DNA of 64,000 bases from Galaxea fascicularis (GCA_948470475.1 OX419342.1:22110077-22174076), one strand, 5' to 3'. Counted from the first letter of the stretch, positions 1 through 15,070 are shown. Notes: generated by a model not told the origin, from the sequence alone. Program-made: numbers and translations.

Positions 1-3000
1 TTTACAAGTTATTATCATCAGCACTCTTCAAAACCTCGTTTACAACTCAGGCAAGTGTCCTAGACTAAACGTTCTGTTGCCGATTAATCTTCCGAGTATC
101 TGATTCAGCCATGCAAATTAAATACGTGATGTCGCGGGTGTTGGGAACTGGAGGTGAGCGCTGTGCTGGAGTGTATATTTAGCACTGAAATTGGACACTG
201 TTGTATGCTCCCTCCAGGCGAGGAGAAATATTCATGAATAGCCTCGAATCAAAAATTTAATTAAATAGCGTTTCTTAAAATATTATTTTCCAAGCCCAAA
301 TGTGCCATTTGCAGGTTTCTTCGATGGTTTGTGGGCAGAATTGAACACCACGATAGAAAACACTCACCAACACGGCAGGCGTCACGACCAGATGGCACGA
401 ACGTTAGCATTAAAAACCGAAGTTATTATAAATTTCAAAGCACGATTTTTACCATTATCAAATTAATGCTGCGCGAGGTGTTTTTTTTTTCAAAAAAATG
501 CTTTAACAAGACGAGGAAATGTTGCGCAATTTCAAAGCATACTGCTTAGCTTTTTTGGCATCCACCTCGGGTTTCATTTTCTTCGATAAACACAATGCGA
601 GTGTAACGTAATAAGCTTTTGCTGTGGCTTTGACCGATGTGTTTTCGTTTACAGTAGAGGAATTACACCAAACGTCTTGTCCAAAATTTTGTTTGTCAGT
701 CTATATGTCGAACATTTCAGCATTCAGTCAAAAAAGTGACGTTCTGGCGAAAAGCTCACCATAAAGCTGACATCTGCTAATTAGATCCTCATAGTTATCT
801 CCTAACGCAGGACATAATTATTAGACACATGAAAATAATTTTGAAACGTTTACGCTCCCTGTTCTTTGCCAAGGAACAGATGGAAAACTATCCGGTCGGG
901 AAACCAACGTTGCCGACAAGCGAGGGACGTAAATAATTTAACTTGGGTGGCTTGAAATAAAACAGAGCCATTTTTAAAACAACAGAGGCAAAAACCGCAA
1001 ATCGCATTCCTTTCTAGAAAATAACTTTACTGCGGTACATTGCGGACCATTGTCATTTGACCCGACATATTTTTTTCACCGATCAGAATCAAAGAGGGTT
1101 CTTTTCAGTTGTTTTTGGTTGCACATGTTGTTTTGCTTAAACGCATAAACGGGAGATAGCGAATGAGAGTGGTCGACAGGGTGATAACTGTGCAACTGTT
1201 AAACCATGAAAGGTTGATGTGGTATGTGACAAGCGAGGTCTGAAGACCGTGCAAGTTTTAACACGTTATAATAACACAGTCTGATATGATCCGTTTGATT
1301 GGTCACGCATGGGTAAAAAGTACGGAAAGCACTCCGATCTTGCCTACCACAAATTCACTGCGGCTTATGGTTCCTTTCGAACCGTTCCATTCTTGATCGT
1401 CCCACTTCGAACATAACTCCTGTGCTTCGAGAATATTAAGCGATGATTCGAACTGCGAATTGCTGACAGGCTCTCTGTGTTAACAAATAAATAAAAGCGG
1501 GTTTCCAATCTCAACAAACCTGCTCTCTCGACCCTTTCAGTTGGGCGCGAGGGCAAAGTCTACCATGAATCAAAGCAGACATCTCATGCGTGTAATACAA
1601 GTCAATTTATACATTGGCAAATGTTTCCTTTATGGTTGATGGAAAAATCGCTCAACACTAAGCATCTGAAAACGATTGGTGACAACGCGACATCCACACC
1701 TGACTGCCCCTGAAAAGTCTGTTTGAAGTTTGTATATCATGCATGAAATTACGATGACTCTCCAATATTCACAATAAAATCTGTCATTACAAGCGTTGGC
1801 TGAGTGTCACTTTGTCATGTCGCTGTTTATTTCTCTCGTTTATGCTTTTCTTTGCCACCAATGCAGGCGAAAGCATTGTTGTGTGTTATCGGATTAAAGA
1901 ACTTTTGTCCATAATACCTATTAAAACTGCCCGCGCATTCCGAGTATGGTTTTCGCGAAGACAACGGACGACAAAACAGCTTTGATTTGTCTCAAAATAA
2001 AAACCATACATCAATTTCACAACAACGGCATGACAACTATGTCGTGCCCATTAAAACGGTTTCCAACACTTGGCAGTTGGCAAACTGTGTCAGGATCAAT
2101 AACATGGCATCAATCACACGCTTTTCAAAAGTCTGTACGTGCTAATGTAGCCTTCTTTACTGTGCAGATACCAGGAATTATAGCCTGTTAGTGGAATCTT
2201 TATAGAAGGCTTTGGAACTTGTGAAAGACAGTAGCTCCGTGGTGATTGATGTATTTTTTTCCGGGCATAAGCTTTAAAGATGATCTCGCTTCTTGGGATA
2301 TGTTGTCCAAACGCCCGAACGCATTTCTGTTCACTAGAGAAACATATTTTCACATAAGGGAAAATCGGAAGACTGGCATTTACAATGGAAAGGAGAGGCA
2401 GCACCACAAGCCATATTTAATGCCTGTGTGGTTGACAGTCGAATTGTTATGCCAGCATCGATTTGTCTGGTTTCAAAATGGCTGTGCGGACAATAAAAAC
2501 ATTTTGGGAATAAAACAATGTCGCTAGTGCTTACAGCCAGAAGCTTGACCCGACAAAATACGTTTTAACCTCGGGATAGCTGCAGTGACTCATTAACTGT
2601 ATTGCCTTTGTTCAGTTGGTGAAGAAGTGTGTTTTTCGATTACGTTTGCTTTTTCCGCATGCACGCCTTGTTTGAACGGCGACATCGACCAAGTTATCAT
2701 TGATGTTACAGCGTCACCTCACACTATTAATTCACGAACCCTTTCACCGGCGCTTCCCACGAGTTCGCTTTAAAAGCGGGACTTTTTAAGTAATAAATTG
2801 CATTCATGTGAATTCTTACAGCATCTGTTGAAGCCGCAATAATTTACCACACATATTTCTCAACTTTGTGATGACCCTGCCACAACCATGCATATGTAAT
2901 GCCGTAAAATATGAAGGCTGTAAAGCGTTCATCAAGGTAAAATATCCCAATAAAACTTTCCTCACCTTCACAGCGTCAGTTGTTGGCTTTCAAATAATCA

Positions 3001-3466
3001 GCTGGGTCTTTCGTTACGTTTGTTTGCCTGTGTTTTGATCTTTAACGTCTGCAGTTTGTTTCCAATCGACCTCTGAGATACTTCAAACAGCGGCATGTGA
3101 TTTCAATATTCTGCAGACGGTCGTTCGGTTTAGAATTACACAATCGGACCTTTCCGTGCGAATTTCTTTCGCGAAAGAGATTTTTTCAAGCGCCTAAAAA
3201 TAAACCACTTGTATATTGAAAAAATGCAACTCTTAGCCGTCGAAAATCGCAAAGTACTCCAGAGTCGAAGAGGCTTTTGAAATGCAGCTCAAGCGATGAT
3301 CTGGCGAGGTTAGTCTTACGTCTTATGTGGGATGTGTTTTCGAATGTAATAGTCGTGCCATGGTTTCCCAGAGGCGAAAGAAGTTTGCTTCGAAATCAAG
3401 CCATTACTTGGTGGTAATGCTGTTACATCTGTGTATTGCGTTGTTTTCGTTTGACTCTAAGAGCCC

Positions 3467-3662
3467 GAGTGGATTCTTATACAATACTCAGACTGTGCAA
3501 TACAGTACCAAGGACCCATCGTGAGCGGAGGAGCAGGCACCCATGCCGTGATGGAGAACTTGAAAAGCTTCGTAAGTGGACATCCGTTTGGGGACATGCC
3601 TCAGTCAACACGGATTTATCTTAAAATGGAAGATCCTACCCGAAGTAAAACTTTCCGCACCT
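3467..3662 (+). other. Open stretch with possible coding character (unrecognised)
   Basis: In the frame after a TAA near 3464 the sequence reads IQYQGPIVSGGAGTHAVMEN then LKSFVSGHPFGDMPQSTRIY and LKMEDPTRSKTFRT before a stop. A good ATG context (GCCGTGATGG) precedes MENLKSF, and a GTAAGT donor-like string follows LKSF. No family match comes to mind. It may be an exon or chance. Confidence 0.15.
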
Positions 3663-6600
3663 AGTTTACTAGAGTGTCTCAGAACGGCTTAGACTAATGT
3701 ACATTGTAGTGATGAAATGATTTCTTGTTTTTTTGTAGCCTTGACATTGTGCCCTCCATATTGGATTTTGGGAATGAAGGCATGTTCAATTTGATCTTTT
3801 CACTTCTTCCTTACACACAAATCCTATTTGCTCAAACAAACCGAAGAAAGACATCTTACTGACAAGAGATCAGTTTTCGAAAAGGGAATTTTCAGCGGTG
3901 TACTGAGCGTTGTAGACGAGACTACACTGGCTGACACGATCTTTTTCAACTGTGAAGAGTGGTTGTTTTCGGTGCGACACTCTCCGTTCTTAACAACGAA
4001 GCTTTGTTCTGATGTTGCTAGTATTAAACAAACTCTACAAATAAACTGATGTGAGAATCAACATTTCATATTAGTGATGTGTTTTCTTGGAATCAATTTA
4101 TCATTTATCACAGTGATAGTCCTTTTCTAAGGTCGTCATTCTCCATTTCAATCATCTGGTCTTGAAATTTTGACAACTATGGCCAGTCATCAAACAGCAC
4201 GGTGTTACAAGCCGCTTTGCTCTGTCTCTCTTAATTACCCCAGTGAGAACAGGCGGAAAAGCTAAGGTTAACCTGGGTTTATTTTGAAAAGCTTTGCACT
4301 TGTCATCCTACTGTCCGGGAACGTTTAGCACTAAGCGATTATCATCAGCATCGGGTCGGGGTGCATTCAACAACGGGCAGAACGCATAAGCCGTCCGCCA
4401 ACCGGATGACACACTTTACAAAAGCATGTTTCAAACGAGGAAACTTTTAATACCATTAACGGGTTTGCTTTTCGATCAGTAATATAAATCTGCTAAACAG
4501 CTTAGGTTGGCAAACGCTACTGATGGATGGAGCATACTGAGTCCGTGACAGCTACGGTCAGTTTCCGTCTAGTCCATAACCTCGGCCATGCTGAGTCAAA
4601 AGCAATGCTTAAGGTTATTATCAAGCTTTCGCTGGCTGTTTCGTCGTTAAGCGATGTTTTGATGAAGCCGGTACAGACTAATCTGGGGTATTTACGCGAG
4701 ACCAAGAGGCAAGGAGCAAGCAAAAATTTTCGTGCAAATTTGGGATAACCAAACACAAATCTTCCCGCCCAGAATTCAGCAGGTCAAACTCCTTGACTCG
4801 TTACATTTGTAAAATTAAGATTCCTTGTATTCACATTTTATTGTAACCACGAAAAAATTCCCGTTGTTTTCATAAACTGATTTGCTTGGTAATCTGCCAA
4901 AGTTTAACAATAAAAGGTATAGGCTGTTTAAAAGCCTCCCTCGAATAATTTACTTTTTGGCCGTTGTTTAATCTATTTGGGTAGGTGTCTGTCAACAAAG
5001 TGCGCTTCTGAAAATGCTTGAAAAACGTAGTACGAAATTAGTTTTAAATGGGGGTCTTTTAGACACAAATTTAATCTCAAAATTGCAAATCGTCCAAGAA
5101 TGCATCTCTGAAAGGCCTTTTCCCTTAGGAACAAAACCCGGCCGGCTAAATTTTTTTTCTTATCTTCATGGCTATTGCATTCAAACAAGCAGGTGGCTAC
5201 GACTTTGAGCCCTTTCGTACAGCAAGGCACAATCCCTTCCTTCCTGTCTTAATTGTTCCTCAAAGTGTTTTTAGACCGCTTTCCAAAACCAATATCGCTA
5301 TAAATTTTACATTGAGTGAATGATGAAACTCTAGTCCCTAAAAGGAGAACCGAGAAGAGTGATCACCACCGTTGTCGAAAAAGTCACTTCGGCGCCCCTT
5401 TTCACTTGCAATTCTGCTGTGTCTTGACGCCTGGCTGCCTCGTGTCGTGTTCTATAGAAACTAACTTGAAATAAGTAAATAAAAAGCACGCGGTCCTTTT
5501 CAAGCGACTAAGTTCACATTACAACTGTGGTTTTATTCCTTTACTCGACTGTCGATGCCGCCATGACTATTAATATGCCGTGTGTCGGTTGTGTTGACTT
5601 AAATTTGAAAAGGCCTTGAGTTATAAGCTGTGACATTTCTTCAGAGCACTGATCAATCGGCGCATTTACCGCACAATCACAAAGTGGGCCGAGAGTGTAT
5701 ATTTAAAATGAACTAGCCTCGCGAAAGTCATCAGTTTTGTCGGTCTTCTTCGCTGGAGAGAAGAAAAGGGAAACTTAGAAGACATCGAGGAATATGTGAC
5801 GCCTGTGGTGTTTACAAAAGGACAAGAATAGAAAAAGCTTTTTACTGAGAAGATCGCGCTCTCAAAACACGGCATAAATGTTCTTCGTTTTTTCAAAGTA
5901 AATTAACAGCTTTTGCGGATCAAAAGAAATCGTAACGGAGTGGCTTGCTCGGGGGCAAGACATTTTCCGATTAAATTGGAGAGCACAGAGCATCAAATCT
6001 GGACTAATTATTTTGAAGCACAAGTCCACTTTATTCCCTTGAACGTGGGCGCGAGATGGACTGCCGCCGAATATTGCCTTCCCTTTATAAGTGTTTAAGG
6101 ATAAGCAGTGCAAATGCTGTATATTTCGAGAGGTTGGTTATTTGATAGCGATGGAAAGCGAACGAGCTGTCTAAAATGTTGGTATCTGTCTGTCAGGACA
6201 TGGTGTTGAAGAAAGAAGATGAAAGGCGACCGAAAACAAACTTAACATACCAAAAGCGCTGAGCAAATGTTGAAAATACTCCATCGTTTTTACAGTGACT
6301 GCTCCATTGGACGTTTCTTCAGCCTGCTACAAAACTTGCAATCTCTTGGATCTTGTGCCGCAAACTACATGGATCTTATGCAAGTCTACTAAAGCCCAGC
6401 TGAGCTATGTATTTTCCTCAGTCAACATGCATTGGTTGCAAGATTCTGGATTTTCGATCAAAGCGTTGAATCGAGCGGCGCGTACTGAAGAACTTCTCTG
6501 TTCTTTTACACATTGACTTTGTAACATCGACATCATGTGGTAAAGGAATACGGACCCATCACAAAATCAGGTAAACTCGAATACCTTTTGCCCATAATGG

Positions 6601-7291
6601 GTTGTTTGGTCTAGCCAGTGTCAGTTACTTTAGTCGTAACACGCCTTCACTGGTGGAAATTTTTCTTGAAGCTTCATCGCAGGGCCTCGAGCTGAGTTCG
6701 CTCACATTATGAACATTGCTCTAGTTCAAGTCAATCTCACATTAATCATTTTTGAATGCGTTGTCAGCTTAGTGTTTATTAGTTTTCGCTTTGTGTACTG
6801 TAAACCTGTAAAGGTATAAGTCAATTTTGTTTTACTTAGTTGGTTTGCTTCAGGTAATCCGGTGGAGATTTCGGCTCAAACGTGCTAATTTTTCCACCAT
6901 TTTGCCTTCTGTACACATGGGGGGGGGTCTGTTTGCGTCACGAAACCATTTCTCGGAAAGTTCTTTGCCTCAGATATTAAGTGATTCCACGAGAATTGTA
7001 CTTTAGAATTGTACACTCAAGTGTGTAATGGACCCGCCGAGGTAAAAACGGCAAATCATTATTACCCGACACCAAAATATTATGAAAATATTTTTCACTT
7101 TCTAATTTTTCGAGTCAGTCACTCGCTTTAAACACTCGATATAACACTACAGCACCAACGACAACAATTAATAAAGAACGTTTTTGCGCAGGTAATTGCC
7201 TCTCACGCGTTCTGGGAATTTTTTTCGCGCTATCCAAATATCAAGTAAACACCTTTTGCTTGGCCGAAGTAGATGCCATTTTTAAACTCAC

Positions 7292-7369
7292 CCCTTTCTC
7301 GTCGAACTGTATTGTGGATGCTGTTAGGCTTTGCAAAGCTTGAAGGTCTTGAAAATGAGGTATCGACAT
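7292..7369 (-). CDS. Candidate short 5' coding exon (unrecognised)
   Basis: On the minus strand an ATG opens MSIPHFQDLQALQSLTASTI then QFDEKG, exactly 26 codons, up to a GGGGTGAGT donor-like sequence. The interval upstream (7374-7700, minus) is also open for 108 codons in another frame. No downstream exon was identified, so this is speculative. Confidence 0.15.
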
Positions 7370-8561
7370 GTTGTCACCTGCAAAGGTATGCCAATTTCTG
7401 AAGGTTTTTGTCGCGCGCCGTAATATTTGAAGTCTGGTGGACGAGTGCTGTGCTCTGCATCAACGCACGAAGAGCACTGCCGCAACTGCCGTGACCAAGA
7501 GGCGATTGGGTAGCTTGAATCAAGGCCCCGCTGGGTCCTGTCGAATCCCCATTCAGAACGCGATTGAACTTTGCTAAAGGAGGTGAATCTCTAGAGACGT
7601 TTATAGCTCTTACGGCTTTCCAGTTATCTCCCTCATATTCGGTTATGAAGCTAGTTACGTTTGAATTGTTTAGGTTTCGAAGAAGAGCGACTTCGCCCAT
7701 TTGCTACTTCCACTCACAAAAGAGCGGTGCTCTTTCGTATTCGAGTTTTTTAAAGCTTCCTGTTTCTTTCAATAATTTTCGTGAAAAACGTGTTCCGTTA
7801 AAATGGGTCAATAAACAAGATCGAATGCCTCGGTTGTTGCCAAGTTTTCATGCCGTAAACACTCTCTGGTGATAGCTCTTCACGCGAACGTAAGAAACCG
7901 CAAATGGGAGTAAGGGTCCATGGACAAATCATGTGCAAAGTATTCGAGTGTCTTTTACTAATCACCTTACGGTTTTATTTTTGTTAAAGCTTTGCGAATT
8001 CCTAGCATTTCTTTTTAAGAACTTTGAATTTACCTCACATGATACACGTAGAGATACAATTTTGGTTTCATAAACCGATCCTTTCCGCACTGTTCGAGGT
8101 TTTAAGATGAAAGTTTTATAACATGATTAACCCGATTGTGGTGCGTGACTGGAATAGTTTAGATTTAGAGGTAAATTGATCCCTGAAAACGTAGGAAATT
8201 CTGGTCATAGTCAGGTCCTTGAAGGGATACCCCACCAATAAGGGGCGGAACGAAACTTTCGCGACACCGCGTCTCAATTTTTCTTCATCGACGCCCATGT
8301 TTGAATCTTTAATAAAGGAGCATCATCTGGGTGGCACGTTCTTTGATGTGTCTCTTTGTAGCCAACACAACTGAAACGGATATTTGCAATCTTGTTACTG
8401 AAGAAAAAATTAAACATATCGGGATGTCGTAATTGGGAAATTACTCTAGCGATTTGTGAAAATTTTGATCAATAACCTGCTCGAAGCTTGGGAGCTTTTC
8501 ATCTCCCATTGCAAAGTATTATGCGACGTAATATTATTAGGGAAGTGGAGTTTTGGATGAA

Positions 8562-8750
8562 ACAACACATTCAAGTAGCATTGGTTAGAGTAACCTTTTC
8601 ATTGCGTTTCTATTTCTCAGGAAGAACGGAATTGTAAGAGTTTTGTAAGAGCACAACACAACACATTCAAAAGCATTGGTTAGAGTAACCTTTTCATTAC
8701 GTATCGATTTCTCAGGAAGAACGGAATTGTAAGAGTTTTGTAAAAGCTGT
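8562..8750 (+). repeat. 96-bp tandem duplication
   Basis: Copy 1 (8562-8657) and copy 2 (8658-8750) share ACAACACATTCAA, GCATTGGTTAGAGTAACCTT and CAGGAAGAACGGAATTGTAA with only a few differences. It is a recent local duplication with no coding content. Confidence 0.9.
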
Positions 8751-11700
8751 ACTTTGGACCTAAGAAAGTGACTGACCGACCATCCAAAGTGTACTTACCA
8801 GTTGGTGGAAATAACACAGTGGGTTACATTTAACCCGCAACATGTGCCTTGTAATACTTTTATTGTTCATTGATGGTTGTGTGTATTATTAAACTTTAAG
8901 AGGTATTTTATTGGGCCAGCTTTGGGCTAAACTTTAAATCCGTTTTTAGGGTGACCAAAAGTGTGGTGGCACTTTTTTTTTCAAGTTAAAGTCTTCTTGA
9001 GGCAAATTTTAAATAGAGGCTTATCCTTTGTGAGCGAAACTCTTTCACCTTACTCTCTTTTTTTGTCTTGGAGTGTAATACCCAAAGTATCAGATGTCAG
9101 TGTAATGCAACTCACGTTGCTATCCTCAAATTCAAGTACACGTGCAAAAACTGGAATCAAATGTAAAGCCAAAGAGGCTATAAACACTTAAAACACATAA
9201 GCAGGCGTGTATTATGCCAAGGGACAAAGTTTGTATCGTGTTTCCAGATAAAAATTGACCGACATTACGAAGCTGTGTGTTTAGCTGGTGACCACGTGTG
9301 TATGAACAGCACTATTGATTGATATCTTTCTCGCGGGTAGGCTTTCATCCATGCGCTGCTGTTTCATATAGAGCGTATTGGCGCCAGATTACTGTAAGTT
9401 GCTGCCTTCTTAAGTGTCCACTGGTTCTTTTCCTTGGCGCTTGGCTTAAGAGAGAACTGTATTAGCCCATGACACTGTTTTAGTCCGTGTTGTCAGTTTA
9501 GTTGAGACAGAATGCCTTTGTTTCTTTGCAGTTTAAGGTTTACAATAACTGGACTGTCTACTCCATCTTTGGAGCAGGCCGGCTTTCTTTTTCTGTTGCC
9601 TTTTCTTCTGCAGCAAACCCTACGTTTTTAAACTTTTCGAGTCATTGCGTGAAGTTCTTGGTGAATTACTTTTTGTTATACTTTTCATCTTGTCAATTTT
9701 TATTGATTTGAAATTTCACGACTGATTTGTTCTCAGATCGAAGGAGTATCATGAAGGTAGCATTGACACTGAAACCACAGAAACAATTCCCTTATTTAAA
9801 TATGCGGATTATCTGAGACCTTAGTAAGGAAAGAGTATCACGTTTGCTGAATACTGAGACCAAATCTCCAATAAACATAGCCCTTTGTCTCCCTGAGCTA
9901 ACAAAAATAGACATGACTTGGAAAAATTATGCATCCGCCCAAATACACCTTGCTTTATTTTAACTTACAAGATTTCAAGGGAGATCTCCAGTCATATAGA
10001 ATACAAATCCATTCACTAGCTCGTTCCAAAGAAATATCATGGAGAAACCTCGCGTGCGAAGACTGCACAAAACTGCTTGTGGTCGATGTCTCCTCTTGTT
10101 ATCAAGAAGAACGTAAATACACTTGTCAGGATAATCAGAGTGTTTAGCCAGAGAGTGAAGGCGTGTCTCAGGTCACCTGCTACTGTGGAACTAGAAAGAA
10201 ATTCATTTCGGCGAAAGCAATGCATAGAACTGGTAATTTTCGGTTGGTGTTTGACTATAATTCAAGAGTTTTACTGCAATATTACCTTGTATTTTGAACT
10301 GCTTTAATTTACGCACTGAAACCAAATGAGTTATTCAAGTGGTTAAGGGAGGAAATGTGCACCAACAGTGAAGCAAAACGTATGTGAATATCGAGGTACA
10401 AAACAAAATGAAAGGAATGCTGGTCATAGAACTATCTATTCTTTCTTAAAACTTAACTCCCATTCGCCCGACTGAGACCCGAGTTTGGAGTTTAACTGTT
10501 TGAACCAAAGAATAAAATAAAATCACTCCTGCACTATCCACAAAACTGAGTCTGTTTGGTATTGCTAAACGAAAGAATCATAACAAAGGCATATGGTGTT
10601 TCTTTAGTTGAGTCATGAGACAGATTGTTAGTGCATTTCTGAGGCACACAATTGCTTCCGATCCGATAGCTGTTACCTTATAGTCCTAGTTTGAACGCTA
10701 AATTTTATTTTGTCAGTATGAAGGACAAGCTTCAAGAAAGCCAACTAAGGAATAGCCAAGCCTTTATGAACATAACAACTCCTGCATGAGTACTCCACGC
10801 TGCTTTCAAGTCTCTTTTACTCTTCAGCTTGTTTACGCTTCTAAATCTTTTCGAGCTATCTTGGTTTGCGGTTGACTAAATCTCCTTTGTTGGGAGGAGC
10901 AGTTACTGATTTTCTTGTCGAGTTGTCTCTGGATCTTGACATAATCTATAAATTCGCTTTCCTAAAATCCAAACAAGCGTGGCTATTTTGAATATCTCTG
11001 ATAAAGCAGTCTTGCCTCAAACATCAGTGATAAATTTGGCTTTAAACCATTACGCTCTTAAGGTTGCCAAAACATAAAATGGCAAATTCTTTCCACTTCG
11101 AAAAGATCGAAAAAGTAAACAATTCTACAGCACGAGAAGCCCGACATGATTACTAAACTGATCGTCATTTTCAGGCATTTCGCCCAAAAATTCAGTACTG
11201 GATATTCCCAAAGTTACGTTATGCCAGTGTGCAAAGCTTTAATTCAACCATTCCTTGTATGATAACGTAGTACTTCTATGTTTACTTTATTTGCTATATG
11301 CAATAATTCTTCAGTCTTCCTTGAACGAAACTCACTGAAATGTGCACGTCAAGGAAAAAACATGAATTCCTCTGTTCCCGCGATTGCTGAATATTCGTCT
11401 AATGTTTGAATTGCCCAACTACAGTTTTATAATTTCAAAAAGCGTAAATCGTTACAGGACATGGGAATACTATACTTTTTGAAAAGGATATTTCTTCTTG
11501 TTTATTTGGTATTGAGATTGGAACAAAGGCGAGACAGCCTTGCATGAAGCGTTTGACGAAGCTGGAGGGAAAATCTGAGGCAGCGTTAACATGGCGGTGG
11601 ACAACACTACCTGCTTCTTAGTTTAAAACATCTTGAGGATGTTTGCGGTCATTCATAGTCCTAAAAGTTTGACCTCGATCTTCAGTTCATAACACGAAAT

Positions 11701-13484
11701 ACCACTTGGCTGAGAAATTTTTTATTGTAGCGTGTAATTTATTTCTATTAGCTGGTTAACTGAACTATATAGGCGTGTCTTTGAAGACCTAAAATCAATT
11801 ATGGCATTTTGCTTTCCCTTTCAGTGCACACCAGCGAATTCAAGATTGCTGCGTCTGGAACACTATAGAGCAGCCACTTGTTGAGAAAAAGGCCCTGTCT
11901 CAGACACAAAGTGAAGGAAAATTAAATGAGCTCAGAAGCCATGTTCTTAAAACAGGCAAATTCACTGGCTAGAGCGCGAGACTGGATTTCTCTTCGGTCG
12001 GAACAGTCTGCGATAAAGTCTCAATAAAACCGAGTAATAAACCTTAAAATCATTGCAACTATCTTGTGTTTTACCTCCTTCCTTAATCCGTTATACACTT
12101 AAAACGAACCAAAGTGGGCCTCAGGTACTCAAAAGAATTTACCAACGATAGATGGAATTTCTTTCTCGAGAAGTAACGCTTCCAAATCTTGACTGAGCCA
12201 GGCACGCGAGCATCAAAAAAATGGGTGGCAAAAGATTCCCTCTCTGATAAATGCATTATTTGTTGTAAGCTTATTTGGTAAGCTTATTTGGTACAATTCA
12301 GTGATAATGCCCAGTCATCTTCGTCTGGTTGAGACCAGCAGTTAGCACAAGTAACTAAATCGCGTGAAGAAGGACAATCTACTTTATTTTCATCGAACTC
12401 ACCACAAGATATGAAAACCAACTTACATACAAAGTTACTGTCGGTTGGGACAAACTATTTCAATTTTCATTAATTCAACTTGCAATCTGTGTTTTAGCGT
12501 TGTTCGTGTTCAAATCAAAAAGGGACGATCAGCTTGACTGAGAATCGCCGACAATGTCGTGAAGATATACTCAGTAGTTACAACTGTTAATGATGGGCTT
12601 TAAGAATTAGGACAATCCTCAGTTCCAATTCCAACCTCAACAGTTTTGAAATCAGAAAAGAATCGCGCTTTCTCGCACGCTTAAAGGAAGAAGTGATCAA
12701 AGAATTAGAGTGAGAGATAGCTGTACAGAAACCAAGGAACAAGTCTGTTTCGAAGATAACGAAAGACTCGAGGTAGTGTAACAGAAACAAACAATGGCTC
12801 AGTACAAATAGCTCCAAATTCCAGAGGTTTAATATGCGCAAAATGAGTTTGTCGCTCTCTTATTTTGCGACTCTTCCGTCTTCCATTTTGTATACTGAAG
12901 CAGGTGGATTTACTAAAGCGGGAGAGGTATAAATAATCCTTAAGTGAAAGACATAATTTTCATTCGCAGTGTCAAAACATTACATTGTCAAGCACACAGT
13001 GGCAAAAAAAAATGAAAAATTTTAAATTCACCATTTTATGGTACAATATTGCCTTGATCAATGCAACACAAAATTGTCAGAACTTTAAAAATGAATGCTT
13101 GGCAATCAAGGTGAATAAATATTTGGAGAGGTAACTGAAATTTTAGAAGTGCTTTGCACTTTAGTACATTTAACTAGACATTGCCTAATTTCGTGGCCCA
13201 AGAGCAACTAACACAATTTAAAGCAACTTTTACTAAACCAAAACGCCGAAAGTATTATTATTATTTTATTTTTTTTTTTTTTTACAAATGGGAGTTGTCG
13301 GGGTTTCCCACATGAATAATGCAGCGCTTAAAATTTCGAACTGCTAACCTTTGAGATAAGAGATTAATTCTTCCTGGGGCCAAAATTTGTATTTTGAAAC
13401 AGGGCCGAAGTTTACAACCCAGAGTGTGACATCAAAACAAAACAAAAATGTATGTAAGCGGAGTGCTAAGGAATAACAACTTGC
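8751..13484. other. No recognisable gene
   Basis: No coding or mobile-element signal. Contains a 13-bp doubled motif GTAAGCTTATTTG at 12265-12290 and a run of T at 13268-13283. Confidence 0.6.
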
Positions 13485-13840
13485 ATTTTAAATTAACAGC
13501 AGCTATGAAAACAAACGTGTGAATTCGCACGTCGATTATGGACAAAAACGTTTTCAAAAGCATTGGCTAAAATGATTAACCATTTTTACAATTTTATTGT
13601 AAGAGTAAAATTCGAAGTTTAAATTAACTGCAGCTATGAAAACAATACTTGGCGTCACAGCCATCGAAATTTAGTAACAAAATGCGTTTTCAAGTTAGCC
13701 AAAACAATTAAAGATTTAACAATTCTAATTTATTAAAAGTTAGAATAAAAATTCGTATTTTAATTTGAATAAAAGACAACAGCAGCCCTCGAAATTAGTA
13801 ACAAATTGGCCGAACGATTAACCATTCAAAGTTTTAACGA
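13485..13840 (+). repeat. Degenerate tandem repeat, ~135-bp period
   Basis: Three diverged units start near 13487, 13620 and 13757. They share AAATTAACAGCAGCTATGAA, GAAATTTAGTAACAAA, CGTTTTCAA..TTAGCCAAAA and GATTAACCATT. Identity is moderate. Confidence 0.6.
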
Positions 13841-14199
13841 CATCACTTAAAGGATCCGCCCTAAGATCTATCATGTCTACGAAACCATCTGCCCTTAGCC
13901 AAAACAGATCTAGTTTCAGGTCCAACAAATACACATGCATCACTTGAAAAATAACATGTGGGTATAGGTTTGTACAAACTGTTGTAATACCATTGCATTG
14001 AAACGATTTAAGTGTCTTTCGCTAACAAAGGCTAAGATGAAAAACGCAGTATCTTTCAGATGTCGGGAGGACTATTTTAAGGCCTTCTCCGGTTTCTTAC
14101 TGAGATGTCCTCCTCTTGGTGGTCCAAAAGTGTTTCTTGTGCATCAATTTATTACAAAATTTAACACAGTTTGATCACAAAAAATGTATGGGAAGATGC

Positions 14200-15070
14200 C
14201 AGCTCCTTAGGTATAACTTTTATTAGGAAATAAAGCGGAAATATCAACAATATAAGATGAAAGAAATACTCCGAAGTGCTCATTTGAATAGTCAAACCTG
14301 AGCTGACTGTACTCATAAATTAAAACAATGGAACTGCCTTGCACGGTGTAATAAACAGTCCCAAAATGGAAGTAATGCCCAGTTGCTTTCAGGATTTCAC
14401 ACGTAAACCTCAAAACATTGAACTACCTTAGATATAACGTATCACGACATAACCGAAGGAAAGCGGTGCTCACTGAAAAGCTTTCATTTGAATGGCTACA
14501 CTAGAATTTCATCCACAGAATCTAAAAACCACATTAATTGTAAAGCATGATGATCAGTACCGCAGGAAAGTACTCCTCAGTAGCTTTCATTTGAATGACC
14601 ACATTTTATGATTTCAATGATATACTCAAAAGTTAAAACCACATTGTACAGCATAATAAACAGCACCACAGGAAAGTACTGCTCAGTCGCTTTCATTGCA
14701 ATGGTTACACTTTAGGATTTCAATCACGGACTCAAAAGCTCAATCCGTCTTATAAAACGTAATATATAGGACCAAAAGAAAGTACTGCTCTGATTATATT
14801 TTAGAATTTCATCCACAGACTCGAAAGCGGCGTCCATTTTGCAAAATGTAATAAACAGCACCACCCACCACAGGAAGGTTTTGCTCAGTACTTTCTGTAC
14901 CATTCATTGAATGGTCACACACATCAAAGGCTATTAACCATAAAACAGACAACAGCTTTGCAAAGTATACAAACAGGACCAACGCTGAGTGCGTCTCTGC
15001 TACTTTCGCCGGTTTAAATGGCCACACATCTGATGTGTTCCACCACTCTGAGGGGGACTTAGTAGCAGCA
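14200..15070 (+). repeat. Degenerate ~107-bp tandem repeat array, main locus
   Basis: Six or more diverged units built on AGCTTTCATTTGAATGG, TAGGATTTCATCCACAGACT, CAAAAGTT, TTGTACAGCATAATAAACAG and GGAAAGTACTGCTCAGT. Clear unit starts are near 14478, 14581 and 14689, giving a period of about 103-108 bp. No open frame runs through it. The same unit recurs elsewhere in the window. Confidence 0.8.

Larger units (their letters stand above)
1..8561. other. No recognisable gene or repeat
   Basis: AT-rich, apparently single-copy sequence. Only short unrelated open frames and the two weak candidates noted at 3.5 and 7.3 kb. A run of eight G at 6920-6928 is the only simple repeat. Confidence 0.6.

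Noticed and set aside
7374..7700. 108-codon minus-strand open frame
   Set aside because: Long enough to notice, but no recognisable domain and no partner exons; kept only as context for the weak exon candidate at 7292.
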